A stretch of DNA of 64,000 nt from Kitasatospora indigofera (GTDB lineage Bacteria > Actinomycetota > Actinomycetes > Streptomycetales > Streptomycetaceae). Numbering within the stretch: position 1 is the stretch's first letter; each line of letters begins with the position of its first letter. The notes beneath the pieces are model-generated. The model searched no databases. It was not told the origin of the DNA and was given only the letters and a program-made list of their open reading frames with translations. The position numbers were made by a program, and so were the translations under genes. The stretch lies in NCBI RefSeq assembly GCF_014655955.1, contig NZ_BNBO01000005.1:124001-188000 (forward strand), given 5' to 3'. Below, piece after piece: positions 28,030 through 40,178 of the stretch.

Positions 28030-28191
28030 CGCGTGCCGGGCCGGAGGCGCGAGCGGGGCGCCATGTGCGAGGCCGCGAGGCCGGTGCCCGAAGCCGCCGC
28101 CCTTCCCCCGGGGGCCGGCGGAGGCTGCCGCTATCGTCGTCGAACCGGCATCACCGATGCCCCACGACGCTGGACACCTCAGGGGGATTTC

Positions 28192-28962
28192 ATGACGACG
28201 CCACCGCGGACCGGCACGGGCTACGGAGGCTTCCCGGCGCAGCAGACCTCGGCGCCCGGGTACGGCCACCCCGCTCCCCCGCCGGCGCAGCCGGCGTCCG
28301 AGGGCCGTCGGGGGAACCTGCGACGCAACGCGGGCTGGGCCTTCGTGGGCGCCGCGCTGGCCTCCGTCGTGTGGACGGCCGTCGTGCTGGCCGTACCCGG
28401 AATGATCACCACCAAGGGCTCGCCACTGGGCCTGCGCGGCTACCAGGCCGTCGACGACCTGTGTGCCAAGGCCAAGTTGGTCAAGTTCAGCCAGATCTAC
28501 CGCAAGCCGGACGACACCCCGAACCACCGCACCGACCGGGCCCCCGCCCTCGACTCGATGAGCTGCGTGCTCACCCTGCAGCAGGGGTCGGTCGGCGGCA
28601 GCGGCGACGACGCCGACTACGCCTCGTTGTACGCGCAGGTCGGTCTGCACAAGGCGGTCAACGTGAGCGCCGAGTTCGATGCCGAGAAGGCCGGACGCCG
28701 GCAGGCCGGGTACCGGATCACCGACGTGCCCGGGTTCGGCGACTCGGCCTACACCGCCTACCGGGACGAAACCAGCGGCTCGGACAAGAGCTGGCACAGC
28801 GTCACGCACGAACTGCTGCTCCGCGAAGGCGGAATGACCTACTACCTGTCCTGGTCGGGAAGTTACCAGGACGGGAAGACCGGCGTGCCCGAGCAGGAGA
28901 CGATCCGCCAGGCGCTGCTCGCCGACAGCCGGGACCTGCTGAAGGCGATCGGCGGGCGCTGA
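28192..28962 (+). CDS. Membrane-anchored hypothetical protein
   Basis: 256 residues. A Pro/Gly-rich cytoplasmic N-terminus (about 1-45) is followed by one membrane segment (WAFVGAALASVVWTAVVLAV, about 50-70) and a soluble extracytoplasmic domain containing CAKAKLVKFSQIY and MSCVLTLQQG, with two cysteines that could pair. ATG at 28192 with a strong AGGGGG ribosome site. I do not recognise the family; length and bias show it is a real gene. Confidence 0.85.
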   Translation: MTTPPRTGTGYGGFPAQQTSAPGYGHPAPPPAQPASEGRRGNLRRNAGWAFVGAALASVVWTAVVLAVPGMITTKGSPLGLRGYQAVDDLCAKAKLVKFSQIYRKPDDTPNHRTDRAPALDSMSCVLTLQQGSVGGSGDDADYASLYAQVGLHKAVNVSAEFDAEKAGRRQAGYRITDVPGFGDSAYTAYRDETSGSDKSWHSVTHELLLREGGMTYYLSWSGSYQDGKTGVPEQETIRQALLADSRDLLKAIGGR

Positions 28963-29055
28963 CCGTCCGGACGTAGCGGCTTCCTGGCGGGGCCCGCCCG
29001 GGTGATCCGGCCCGGAGGCATCGGCCGCGGGTGGCGGTGCGCCGTGCCCGGTGAG

Positions 29056-30051
29056 TCAGTAGGAGCGGGCGCCGGCGCGGGCTGCCTTGGCGACCGCGAC
29101 CACCGCGCGCTCCAGTGCGTAGGCGGGGTCGTCCGATCCGCCCTTGACCGCCGCGTCGGCCTGGGCGATGGCGGTCAGGGCGGTGGCGACAGCGTCGCCC
29201 GTCCAGCCGCGCATCTGCTGGCGGACCCGGTCCACCTTCCACGGCGGCATGCCCAACTCCCGGGCGAGATCGGCCGGACGCATGTTCCGGCCGGTGGTGG
29301 CGAGGCGGCCGATGCTGCGGACGCCGGAGGCCAGGGCGTAGGTGATCCCGGTGGGCGGCTGCCCGACCGCCAGCGCCCAGCGCAGTCGCTCCAGCGCCTC
29401 GGCGGCCCGGCCGGTGACGGCGAGGTCGGCCACCTCGAAGCCGGTCGCCTCGGCCCGGCCGCTGTAGTACCGGGCCACCACGGTCTCGTCGATGGTGCCC
29501 TCGACATCGGCGGTCAGCTGGCTGCAGGCGGCCGCGAGTTCGCGCAGGTCGCTGCCGAGCGCGTCCAGCAGGGCCTGGCAGGCCTCCTGGCTCGCTGAGC
29601 GGCCGAGGGTGCGGAACTCGCCGCGGACGAACGCCAGCCGGTCGCCGGCCTTGGTCAGCTTCGGGCAGGTGACCTCGCGTCCGCCCGCCTTGCGCCCGGC
29701 GTCCAGCAGGCCCTTGCCCTTCACGCCGCCGGCGTGCACCAGGACCACGATCACTTCTTCGGCCGGGTTCTCGATGTACGCCTTGACCTCCTTCACCGAG
29801 TCGGCGGAGAGGTCCTGGGCCGCGCGGACCACGATGACCTTGCGCTCGGCGAACAGCGAGGGCGTGGTGAGCTCGGCCAGGCTGCCGGGCTGGAGGGCGC
29901 CGGGCGCCAGATCGCGTACGTCGGTGTCGGGGTCGGCCGCCTTGGCCGCCGCCACCACCTGGGCGACGGCGCGGTCGAGCAGCAGCTCCTCCTGGCCGAC
30001 CACGAGGGTCAGCGGGGCGAGCAGATCGTCGGGTGCACTCTTCCTGGCCAT
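29056..30051 (-). CDS. holA: DNA polymerase III subunit delta
   Basis: Clamp-loader subunit that opens the beta clamp. The 331 residues match the actinobacterial form: LTLVVGQEELLLDRAVAQVV near the start, SLFAERKVIVVRAAQDL, and the C-terminal helical collar with PPWKVDRVRQQMRGW. ATG at 30051. It lies downstream of comEC on the same strand, the common comEA-comEC-holA order of many bacteria, although here a small plus-strand gene sits between comEC and holA. Confidence 0.95.
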   Translation of the reverse strand: MARKSAPDDLLAPLTLVVGQEELLLDRAVAQVVAAAKAADPDTDVRDLAPGALQPGSLAELTTPSLFAERKVIVVRAAQDLSADSVKEVKAYIENPAEEVIVVLVHAGGVKGKGLLDAGRKAGGREVTCPKLTKAGDRLAFVRGEFRTLGRSASQEACQALLDALGSDLRELAAACSQLTADVEGTIDETVVARYYSGRAEATGFEVADLAVTGRAAEALERLRWALAVGQPPTGITYALASGVRSIGRLATTGRNMRPADLARELGMPPWKVDRVRQQMRGWTGDAVATALTAIAQADAAVKGGSDDPAYALERAVVAVAKAARAGARSY

Positions 30052-30238
30052 CGCGTACCAGCATCCCACGGGCCCCGGACAATCCCGGCGGGAGCAGTGG
30101 GAGCGGCGGCGGGGTGCCGGTGCACAAAGTGCGGGGTGCCGGGTGCCGGGTGCGGAGCCGGGACGGCCGGTCCGGGGTCCGGGCGGGGTACGGGGTACGG
30201 GCTGCAAGGCCTCCGGACGGGATCTGGACAATGGGGGC

Positions 30239-30511
30239 GTGAACGACAACGACACCGATCTCCACACCCGCCAACTGCTCGTGCTCCCCGACCGTGACGC
30301 CGCCGACGAGGTGGCGGAGGACCTCTCCGCCCGTCGCCCCTCGCTCGGGGACCTCGACGTCGTCCGGGACGCCCTGGCCGGCGAGGACGACGCCGAGGAC
30401 GCGCAGTGGCTGGTGGTCGTGGAGCCGCCGGAGACCGGGTGGACGACAGACTTGCTGGCCGAGCTCGACGCCCTCGCGGTCGAGTACCAGGGCTGGCGCG
30501 AGGAAGGCTGA
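30239..30511 (+). CDS. Small acidic hypothetical protein
   Basis: 90 residues, strongly acidic (VNDNDTDLHTRQLLVLPDRD... LAGEDDAEDAQWLVVVEPPE), no membrane segment. The GTG at 30239 is preceded six bases upstream by GACAAT, a weak -10-like box. It lies on the plus strand between comEC and holA. No family recognised; codon bias supports a real gene. Confidence 0.72.
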   Translation: MNDNDTDLHTRQLLVLPDRDAADEVAEDLSARRPSLGDLDVVRDALAGEDDAEDAQWLVVVEPPETGWTTDLLAELDALAVEYQGWREEG

Positions 30512-30553
30512 GCGGCCGGACCGGGCCGGTGAGTCCTCATCGCCGGCACATCC

Positions 30554-33280
30554 TCATCGGCGGGCACCCGCCTCCCGGTCGTGGGGACGGGTGAGCGCGC
30601 CGAGGGTGGCGGAGCTGTCGCCGACGACCGCGACGTCACCGGACAGGTCGGTCCGGAGCACGGTCGCGCCGAGGCCCCGGAGGTGGTCGACCGTGCGGGG
30701 CGCCGGGTGGCCGTAGGGGTTGTCCCGACCGCAGGAGATCAGGGCCAGCCGGGGGCGCAGGGCTGCGGCGAGGTCCCAGTCCTGATGGGCGGAGCCGTGG
30801 TGGGCCACCTTGAGGACGTCCACCCGGCCGGTCCTGCGACCGGTGAGCAGGGCCGCCTGCGCCGGGGGTTCCAGGTCGCCCAGGAGTGCGACGCGCAGCT
30901 CCCCGGCCGGCCCGCCACCGGCGCGCCCGACTGTGACCAGCAGCGCGACGCTGGCGTTGTTGGCCCCCGGCGTGGCGTAGCCGGGCGCCCCGGCGGGCCA
31001 GAGCACGTCCCAGGAGAGCCCCGGCCCTGCCGTGCGGTGCTCCCCGGGCCCGGCCCGGAGGAGTGGCACGCCGGCCGCCGCGGCCCACCCCCGCACCCTG
31101 GCGGCCTCGGCCGGCGGCTCGTCCAGGACGGTGGTCTGGACGGCCCCCACCTGGCGTCCGCGCAGCACGCCGGGCACGCCCTCCACGTGGTCCGCGTGGA
31201 AGTGGGTCAGCAGCAGGAGCGGGACGCGGGTGATACCGAGGCTGCGCAGGCAGGCGTCGGCGGCGTGCGGATCCGGTCCGGCGTCGACCACGACGGCGCT
31301 GTCGGGCGGGGCACCGCCGGACACCGGACTGCCGGGCATCGGAATGCCGGACGGCCCCGTGTCGGACAGCGCAGGGTCGGACAGCGCAGGGTCGGACACC
31401 GCAGGGTCGGACACCGCGCCGGCGGACGGTCCGCCTTCGGGCACGGCGGGCACGGCGGCCGCGCGGTCGTCCGGGAGGATCGGCAGCACCAGCATGTCTC
31501 CCTGGCCGACGTCGCACATGGCGAGCCGCCATCCGTCGGGCGGCCAGCCCGTGGCGATCCTGGTGAGGGCCGGCGGGCGCAGCAGGACGAGCAGCAGGGT
31601 GAGCGCGAGGACCGCGGCCGACAGCGCCCGTACCCGGCGCGAGCGGACGGCCCGTGGTCCCGGCCCGCCGCCCGGGGCGGTGCGCGGTGACAGCAGGAGC
31701 GGCGCCGCCCAGCAGGCGGCCAGGGTCGCCACCACCAGGGTGCCCGCGCCGAACAGTCCGCCTGGCCAGGCGAGCTGGGCCCCGGGGAGGGAGGCGCCGA
31801 CCCGGGCGACCGTGGCCAGCCACCCGGCCGGGCCCGAGGCCAGGCCCGCCAGCAGTCGTGCCACCGGGGGTGCGAGCGGTTCGAGTGCCAGGACGGCGAA
31901 GCCGAGCAGGGTGGCCGGCGCGACGGCCAGCTCGGCGAGCAGGTTGCAGGGCACGGCGACGAGGCTGACCCGTGGCGCCAGCAGCACCGTGACGGGGGCG
32001 CAGAGCGCCTGCGCGGCCGTGGCGGCCGCGACACCCGTCGCCAGCGGGCCCGGCCAGCCCCGGGCACGCAGGGCCGCCGCCCAGCGCGGGCCCAGCACCA
32101 GCAGGCCGGCGGTGGCGAGCACCGAGAGCAGGAACCCGTAGGAGCGGGCGAGGTCGGGGTCCAGCAGGACGAGGACGAGCACCGCGCCGGACAGCGCCGG
32201 CAGGGCGTGCCGGGGGCGGCCCGAGGCCAGGGCCAGCAGCCCGATCAGGCCGGTGGCGGCGGCCCGGAGCACGCTCGGGTCGGGGCGGCAGACGGTGACG
32301 AAGGCGAGTGTCAGAGCCGTCCCCAGCAGCGCGGTCTTGCGCAGGGAGAGCCCGAGCAGCGCGGCCAGCCCACGGCGTTCGGGTGTGCCCGCCCGGCCGG
32401 GAGGACCGAGCAGCACCGCCAACAGGATTGCCAGGTTCGCCCCGCTGACCGCCGTCAGATGGGCCAGGTCGGTGGCCCGGAAGTCCTCCCGGAGGTCGTC
32501 CGGGAGGCGGGAGGTGTCCCCCACCACCAGGCCGGGGAGCAGGCCCCGGGCGTCGGCGGACAGACCGTCGCAGGCGGACCGGAGACCTGACCGGAGCCGC
32601 CCGGCGATGCGCTGGGAAAGGCCCGGCCCCTCGATCAGCCGGGGCGGGCCGTGGGCCAGCAGGACCGCCGCACTGTCGTGGAACCCCTCCCCCGCCGGCA
32701 GCACCCGGACTTCGGCGGCCAGCCGCGTCGACGGCAGCAGATCCAGCCAGGGGCCCGCGTCCTGGGCGCGCACCATGACGAGGACGGGGGTTCTGCCCCG
32801 GGTGACGGTGACCCGGCCGGCCGTGTCCGGGACGGCCACCTGATCGGCGACGGCGTCGACGGTGACCAGGGACTGCCCCGGGGCCGTTCCCCGGGCCCGC
32901 GAGGTACGGGACTTGGGATCGCCCGTGACAGTGAGCTCGACCCATGGCCCGGAGGGGACGGCCGCTGAGGGCCCCGGTGTGGGAGCCGTGGACGGAGGCG
33001 GCGGAAGCGGTGTCGCGGTGGCGGCTCCTGGCGCGGCCCGGGGCGGGGCCGCGACGGACTCGGGGCGGGCCAGTGCGGGGAGCGGGCCCCGATGGAGGTC
33101 GGCGGTGTGCAGCAGGGTGGTGGCGGTCGCCGCGGCGGCGGTGAGGAGGATGCCGGCCAGGGTCGCACCTGCCCGGCCGTGGCCACCGCGGCGGACGAGC
33201 AGCAGGACGGTCGCGCCCGCCGCGACCAGGCAGGCGGCGACGGCGGCGGCCGGGCGCTGGCCGGGGCCCAGGCGGAGCAC
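30554..33280 (-). CDS. comEC: ComEC/Rec2-type DNA-uptake channel protein
   Basis: Polytopic membrane protein with a C-terminal metallo-beta-lactamase domain. The ComEC core shows LTAVSGANLAILLAV (the competence-domain signature) at about residue 280, many membrane segments, then the hydrolase domain with LTHFHADHVEGVPG and LKVAHHGSAHQD. The outermost canonical start is GTG at 33280 (VLRLGPGQR), without a ribosome site. The frame stays open for over 100 codons upstream and reads PAADLRLLLPAASAWGAAAL just before this GTG, which looks like true ComEC N-terminus. A perfect GGAGG six bases before an ATC at 33580 suggests initiation there. A four-fold 15-bp repeat lies in the hydrolase domain. Confidence 0.93.
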   Translation of the reverse strand: MLRLGPGQRPAAAVAACLVAAGATVLLLVRRGGHGRAGATLAGILLTAAAATATTLLHTADLHRGPLPALARPESVAAPPRAAPGAATATPLPPPPSTAPTPGPSAAVPSGPWVELTVTGDPKSRTSRARGTAPGQSLVTVDAVADQVAVPDTAGRVTVTRGRTPVLVMVRAQDAGPWLDLLPSTRLAAEVRVLPAGEGFHDSAAVLLAHGPPRLIEGPGLSQRIAGRLRSGLRSACDGLSADARGLLPGLVVGDTSRLPDDLREDFRATDLAHLTAVSGANLAILLAVLLGPPGRAGTPERRGLAALLGLSLRKTALLGTALTLAFVTVCRPDPSVLRAAATGLIGLLALASGRPRHALPALSGAVLVLVLLDPDLARSYGFLLSVLATAGLLVLGPRWAAALRARGWPGPLATGVAAATAAQALCAPVTVLLAPRVSLVAVPCNLLAELAVAPATLLGFAVLALEPLAPPVARLLAGLASGPAGWLATVARVGASLPGAQLAWPGGLFGAGTLVVATLAACWAAPLLLSPRTAPGGGPGPRAVRSRRVRALSAAVLALTLLLVLLRPPALTRIATGWPPDGWRLAMCDVGQGDMLVLPILPDDRAAAVPAVPEGGPSAGAVSDPAVSDPALSDPALSDTGPSGIPMPGSPVSGGAPPDSAVVVDAGPDPHAADACLRSLGITRVPLLLLTHFHADHVEGVPGVLRGRQVGAVQTTVLDEPPAEAARVRGWAAAAGVPLLRAGPGEHRTAGPGLSWDVLWPAGAPGYATPGANNASVALLVTVGRAGGGPAGELRVALLGDLEPPAQAALLTGRRTGRVDVLKVAHHGSAHQDWDLAAALRPRLALISCGRDNPYGHPAPRTVDHLRGLGATVLRTDLSGDVAVVGDSSATLGALTRPHDREAGARR
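31361..31420. repeat. Four 15-bp repeats inside comEC
   Basis: Tandem 15-bp units (GTCGGACAGCGCAGG type) encode repeated Ser-Asp-Pro-Ala-Leu/Val in a loop of the hydrolase domain, between the VGQGDMLVLP and VVDAGPDPH motifs. Confidence 0.9.
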
Positions 33281-33622
33281 CAGCGCAGCGGCGCCCCAGG
33301 CCGAGGCGGCCGGGAGCAGCAGCCGGAGGTCCGCCGCAGGTGCCGGAACGGGTGCTCCCTCGGGTGGGCGGCGCAGTGGGCCGTCGCCGCCGCGAGCGGA
33401 ACCGGGAGGAGCGGCGGGTTCGGGGACGGGACGAAGGGTGGGTTCGGGGGCGGGACGAACGGCGGGAGAGGGAGCAGGAGGAAGGGCGGGGCCGGGGGCA
33501 GGAGCAGCGGCGGGACGGGGTACGGGATCACCCGGGCCGGCCGCGCGGGCGGGGTCTGGACGTACGGCGGGATCGACGATGGTGCACCTCCTCGCTGCCG
33601 GACAGCTGCTGCCGGATCGCCC

Positions 33623-33687
33623 GGGTGCGGCGGCCGGATGTGGCGGCCGGGTGCGGCGGCCGGATGTGGCGGCCGGGTGCGGCGGCC
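33623..33687. repeat. Five 13-bp tandem repeats between comEA and comEC
   Basis: GGGTGCGGCGGCC and GGATGTGGCGGCC alternate for five units in the spacer just upstream of the comEC ribosome site and downstream of the comEA stop. The rest of 33281-33622 is the open comEC frame extension, Pro/Ala-rich when translated. Confidence 0.9.
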
Positions 33688-33714
33688 GGGGCCCCGCCCG
33701 GCACCGGGCCCGGG

Positions 33715-34770
33715 TCAGAGGGTCAGCAACGGTTTCAACTCGGCGTACGTCCGCTCGCCGATGCCGCTCACCTGGCGGAGCTGGTCCAGGGAGCGGAACC
33801 CGCCGTGCGCCTCCCGGTAGGCGAGGATGCGCTGGGCGAGCGTCGGCCCGACGCCGGGCAGTGCGTCGAGTTGCTCGGTCGTCGCACGGTTGAGACTGAC
33901 CGGGCTCCTGGTGGTGGGGCCCGTGGCCGGCGGCGGAGGTGGCCCGCCGACCAGGACCTGCTCACCGTCCGTCAGGACACGGGCCAGGTTGAGTGCGCTG
34001 GTGTCGGTGCCGGGCAGCGCGCCGCCTGCCGCGCTCAGGGCGTCGGCCACCCGGGAGCCGCCCGGCAGGGAGCGGATCCCCGGGGTCTGGACCTTGCCGG
34101 CGATGTCCACCACCACCAAGCCGCCCCCTTCGGACGGCCCCGGCTCGGCGGCTGCCCCGCCGGACTGCGCGGACGGCCCGGGTTGCGCCGGGGCGGCCGT
34201 GAGTTCGGGGCCCGCTCGCACCGACGGCGACGCCGCCGGGACCTGGACGGCCTCGGGCCGGCCGAACCAGAAGTGCTGCACCGCGTACGCGACGGCCAGC
34301 GCGAGCAGGACCGCGAGGCCCAGCACCGCCCGGCGGTCGAACCCGAAGGCCGGACGCAGGGTCAGGCGAAGCGGGGGACGAGGAGTCATGGCTGCCGTCC
34401 CGTCCGGCGCGTCGTCTGCCCAGGCCGGGTGCTCCGCCGCGCCCGGCTCCGCCGGGGGCACCGGAGAAGGCGCTGCCGACGGCGCCCGCGGAAGGCCCGG
34501 CGGAAGGACGGGTGGAGGCAGCCCGCCAGGAGAGATCCGGCGGAGCGGGTCCAGGTGGGGCGGCGGAAGCCCGGCCGCACCGGCCCCGTCGGGGGAAGCG
34601 GGTGCGGAGGCGGGGGCCGGATCGGGCCCGCGGTCCGGGTCAGGGCCAGGGACGGAGGCGGAGGCGGAAGGCCCGCCCGGCGGCCCGGCGGCGAGGAGCT
34701 GCGCCATCCGGGCGCGGACGGTCTCGGCGGTCTCGCGGCGCCTGGTGGCGCCGGGGGTCAGGGTTCTCAT
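33715..34770 (-). CDS. comEA: ComEA-type DNA-binding protein (SLBB + helix-hairpin-helix)
   Basis: 351 residues: a long Pro/Ala-rich cytoplasmic N-terminus, one membrane segment (AVLGLAVLLALAVAYAV, about 185), an SLBB domain (VVVDIAGKVQTPGIRSLPGG, about 240) and a C-terminal double HhH (SLNRATTEQLDALPGVGPTL) that binds DNA. It is the receptor partner of ComEC. The ATG at 34770 (MRTLTPGATRRRETAE) has no ribosome site but sits 8 bases after TACCGT. Two DnaA-box-like sites lie 54-79 bases upstream. Natural competence is not established in Streptomyces, so the role is open. Confidence 0.92.
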   Translation of the reverse strand: MRTLTPGATRRRETAETVRARMAQLLAAGPPGGPSASASVPGPDPDRGPDPAPASAPASPDGAGAAGLPPPHLDPLRRISPGGLPPPVLPPGLPRAPSAAPSPVPPAEPGAAEHPAWADDAPDGTAAMTPRPPLRLTLRPAFGFDRRAVLGLAVLLALAVAYAVQHFWFGRPEAVQVPAASPSVRAGPELTAAPAQPGPSAQSGGAAAEPGPSEGGGLVVVDIAGKVQTPGIRSLPGGSRVADALSAAGGALPGTDTSALNLARVLTDGEQVLVGGPPPPPATGPTTRSPVSLNRATTEQLDALPGVGPTLAQRILAYREAHGGFRSLDQLRQVSGIGERTYAELKPLLTL

Positions 34771-34823
34771 GGCCCAGGACGGTACGCACCGCACCGGTGC
34801 CTGCGGGGAAACCGTCCGTAGCC

Positions 34824-34849
34824 TGTGGACAACCCCGGCCTGTGGATAT
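34824..34849. promoter_or_regulatory. Pair of DnaA-box-like sites upstream of comEA
   Basis: TGTGGACAA (34824-34832) is the exact complement of TTGTCCACA, the preferred Streptomyces DnaA box. TGTGGATAT (34841-34849) matches TTATCCACA at 8 of 9 positions. Both have the same orientation, 17 bases apart, embedded in a repeated GCCTGTGGA. Confidence 0.55.
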
Positions 34850-34902
34850 CCGGTGTCACCCACAGGAGGGAATCGCGGCCCCGGGTGTAACGCGAGGACC
34901 GC

Positions 34903-35748
34903 TCAGCGCGGCGAGAGCACCACCGCGAGCAGGCCCGGACCGGCATGCGCGCCGATCACCGCGCCCACCTCACCCACGTAGAGCTCGCGGAGCCCCGGCA
35001 CGCGTTCGCGCAGCCGCTCGGCGAGGGGCTCGGCCCGGTCCGCGGAGGCGAGGTGGTGGACGGCGATGTCCACCTCACGGTCGGCCGCCCGCTCGACGGC
35101 GATCTCCTCCAGCCGGGCGATCGCCCTGGACGCGGTGCGGACCTTCTCCAGGGGCTCGATCCGGCCGCCCGAGAGGTGGAGCAGGGGCTTGACCGCGAGG
35201 GCGGAGCCGAGCAGCGCCCGGGCGGCCCCGATCCGGCCGCCCCGGCGGAGGTGCTCAAGGGTGTCGACGTAGAAGAAGCCGCTGGTCAGACCGGCCCGCC
35301 GGGTGGCCGAGGCGGCCACCTCGTCCAGGCTCAGGCCGGACTCGGCGCCCTGGGCGGCCGTCAGCACGCAGTACCCCAGGGCCATGCCGACCAGGCGGCT
35401 GTCCACCACCCGGACCGGGATCGGCGCCTCGGCGGCGGCCAGCCGGGCGGCCTCGCAGGTACCGGACAGCTCGGCCGACAGGTGCAGCGAGACCACGCCG
35501 GCGGCACCCGACTCGGCGGCCGCCCGGTACGCCGCCGCGAAGGTCTCCGGGTTGGGCCGGGAGGTCGTCACACGGCGCTTGCCGCGCAGCGCCTCCGCGA
35601 CGTCCTTGGGCGAGATCTCCACGCCCTCGTCGAGCACCTCGTCACCGACCGCGACGCTGAGCGGCACCACGGTGATCCCGTGGCGGTCGACTGCGTCCTG
35701 CGGCAGGTAGGCCGTGGAATCGGTGACGATGGCGAGGTCAGCGGGCAT
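34903..35748 (-). CDS. DegV family fatty-acid-binding protein
   Basis: 281-residue DegV (FakB-like) protein that binds a fatty acid. The N-terminal LAIVTDSTAYLP, then RRVTTSRPNPETF and the late SGFFYVDTLEHLRRGGRIG are characteristic. The ATG at 35748 lies seven bases after TAACCT and lacks a clear ribosome site, so it may be leaderless. No fatty-acid kinase gene is nearby. Confidence 0.94.
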   Translation of the reverse strand: MPADLAIVTDSTAYLPQDAVDRHGITVVPLSVAVGDEVLDEGVEISPKDVAEALRGKRRVTTSRPNPETFAAAYRAAAESGAAGVVSLHLSAELSGTCEAARLAAAEAPIPVRVVDSRLVGMALGYCVLTAAQGAESGLSLDEVAASATRRAGLTSGFFYVDTLEHLRRGGRIGAARALLGSALAVKPLLHLSGGRIEPLEKVRTASRAIARLEEIAVERAADREVDIAVHHLASADRAEPLAERLRERVPGLRELYVGEVGAVIGAHAGPGLLAVVLSPR

Positions 35749-35941
35749 GAGCCGGAGGTTACTCCCCGTACGCCCCGGAGGACAGCGCCGTACCGGCTCT
35801 GGCCGTCCTGTCCGGCCTTCGTGCTCGAACGAGCCGTATCGGCCTGTCCCGAGGACGTGGCGACGCCCCGGCAGGGACGGGAGACCGCAAGCCCACCGCA
35901 AGCCCCTGTCCGTTTCCGGGGCCCATGAGCCCCCGGACGCC

Positions 35942-36712
35942 TCAGCCGGCCGAGGACCCCGTCGACGGCTTGCGCAGACGCTGCGCGAGGCGCGAGAGCG
36001 GGTCGCCCAGGCCGAGGAGTTCCTCCGCGCCCGGGCCGCCCGGGCCCGAGGTCAGCCCGGCCCGGCGCGGCTGCGCACCGGCCCCCGCCCCGGGACCGGC
36101 CCCCGGGGCCGCCCCGGACCCGCCCGCCGGGGAGCCGGCGGCGCCCGGCCCCTGCGGTGCCGCGTCCCAGTGCCGCAGGGCGCCCGCCTCGCTCTCGCAC
36201 TCCTTGCTGAGCCTGGTCAGTTCGTCCTCGGCGAAGCGGTGCATGCGGTCCTGCGCGGCCCAGCGCATGGTCTCGGCGGAGTGGGTGATCCGCTCGGCGC
36301 GCTCCCGCAGCTCGGGGAGCTTCGCGCTGATCCGGCCGGCGTCGGGCTCGCGCTCCAGGATGCGCAACTCCCCGTCCAGCTCGGCCGCGTGCACGTCCAG
36401 CCGGCCCAGCAGCTGCAGCGACTCGGCGAGCTGGCCGTCCTCGGCCAGGCCGGACTCCAGCACCAGGCGGGTGCCGTCGAGCGAGGTCCGCAGGGAGAGC
36501 CGGGTGGCGGAGATCTGCCCCTGCGCGCCCGGCTTGGTGTACGTCTTCGCCTTCAGCGCGACGTTCTCCACGGCGCGCCGGGCGTTCGCCTCGTGCCGTT
36601 CGACCTTGGCCGCCATCGCCTTGGCCGCCTTGACCGTGCCGACCACGGCAAGGCTCAGCAGGCCGACACCGATCAGCAGGACCAGGCCCAGCACCACTCC
36701 GACCGCGTCCAT
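35942..36712 (-). CDS. Membrane-anchored coiled-coil protein
   Basis: 256 residues. One N-terminal membrane segment (VGVVLGLVLLIGVGLLSLAVV, 4-24) is followed by a long charged helical region (about 30-190, with heptad-like Leu/Ala spacing, e.g. ESLQLLGRLDVHAAELDGEL) and a Gly/Pro/Ala-rich tail. ATG at 36712. Secreted-side or cytoplasmic orientation cannot be decided. No family recognised, but conserved-looking and strongly biased. Confidence 0.8.
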   Translation of the reverse strand: MDAVGVVLGLVLLIGVGLLSLAVVGTVKAAKAMAAKVERHEANARRAVENVALKAKTYTKPGAQGQISATRLSLRTSLDGTRLVLESGLAEDGQLAESLQLLGRLDVHAAELDGELRILEREPDAGRISAKLPELRERAERITHSAETMRWAAQDRMHRFAEDELTRLSKECESEAGALRHWDAAPQGPGAAGSPAGGSGAAPGAGPGAGAGAQPRRAGLTSGPGGPGAEELLGLGDPLSRLAQRLRKPSTGSSAG

Positions 36713-37088
36713 CACGAGCCACCTTCCACCGAAACCGAGCACGCCGACCCGGCCGCACCGGACCGCCCGCCGCCGGGCCACGGCCCGCAGCGGTCACCGA
36801 GGTTTCCACGGTAACCGCCCGGCCCGTCCTCCGGCGGGGCAAACCGGGCACCCCGGCCGAGATCAGGGACAGATCGGGGTTCTCCCCCAGCCCCGGCCGG
36901 GGCCGTCAGGGGCGGTTCGCCCCGGGCGAGGGCTCCGGAACAGGCACGGGCTGGACGCGGGCACAGGCCCAGGCACGGAAGACCGCCGGACTCCCGGAAG
37001 CGGCAAGGTGCCGCACCCGCACCCGCACCGCGAACCGGAGCAGCGGACCCGAGCAGCGGACCCGCACCGCAAACCCGAGGCGCCGACG
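36713..37088. other. Non-coding spacer with short repeats
   Basis: No gene supported. It contains the direct repeat GAGCAGCGGACCC twice (about 37035-37070) and runs of CCGCACC. It must hold the promoter of the coiled-coil gene. Confidence 0.5.
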
Positions 37089-37124
37089 AAAAAGGCCGGC
37101 CCCGCCGGACATCCGGCGGGGCCG
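37089..37124 (-). terminator. Intrinsic terminator of leuS
   Basis: Perfect 13-bp stem (37097-37109 with 37112-37124) followed on the minus strand by CC and five T residues (37093-37089): a classic Rho-independent terminator, 18 bases past the stop. Confidence 0.9.
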
Positions 37125-37141
37125 ACCTCACTGACGGTCCG

Positions 37142-40081
<2,940 letters not shown>

Positions 40082-40178
40082 GGTCCTTCAGGCTCCATCG
40101 ATGTCGGTGCGCGAACCAGCGGCCGGTCTCGGCTGCTGCGAAATCGGGCTGTGTCCGCCGGAAACGGCCCCGGAAAGC

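Noticed and set aside
33385..33531. Alternative starts for comEC in other frames: GTG at 33531 and the GTG overlapping the GGAGG at 33587
   Set aside because: The frame of the GTG at 33587 stops near 33530 and the GTG at 33531 is in a frame that does not encode ComEC; a double frameshift would be needed.
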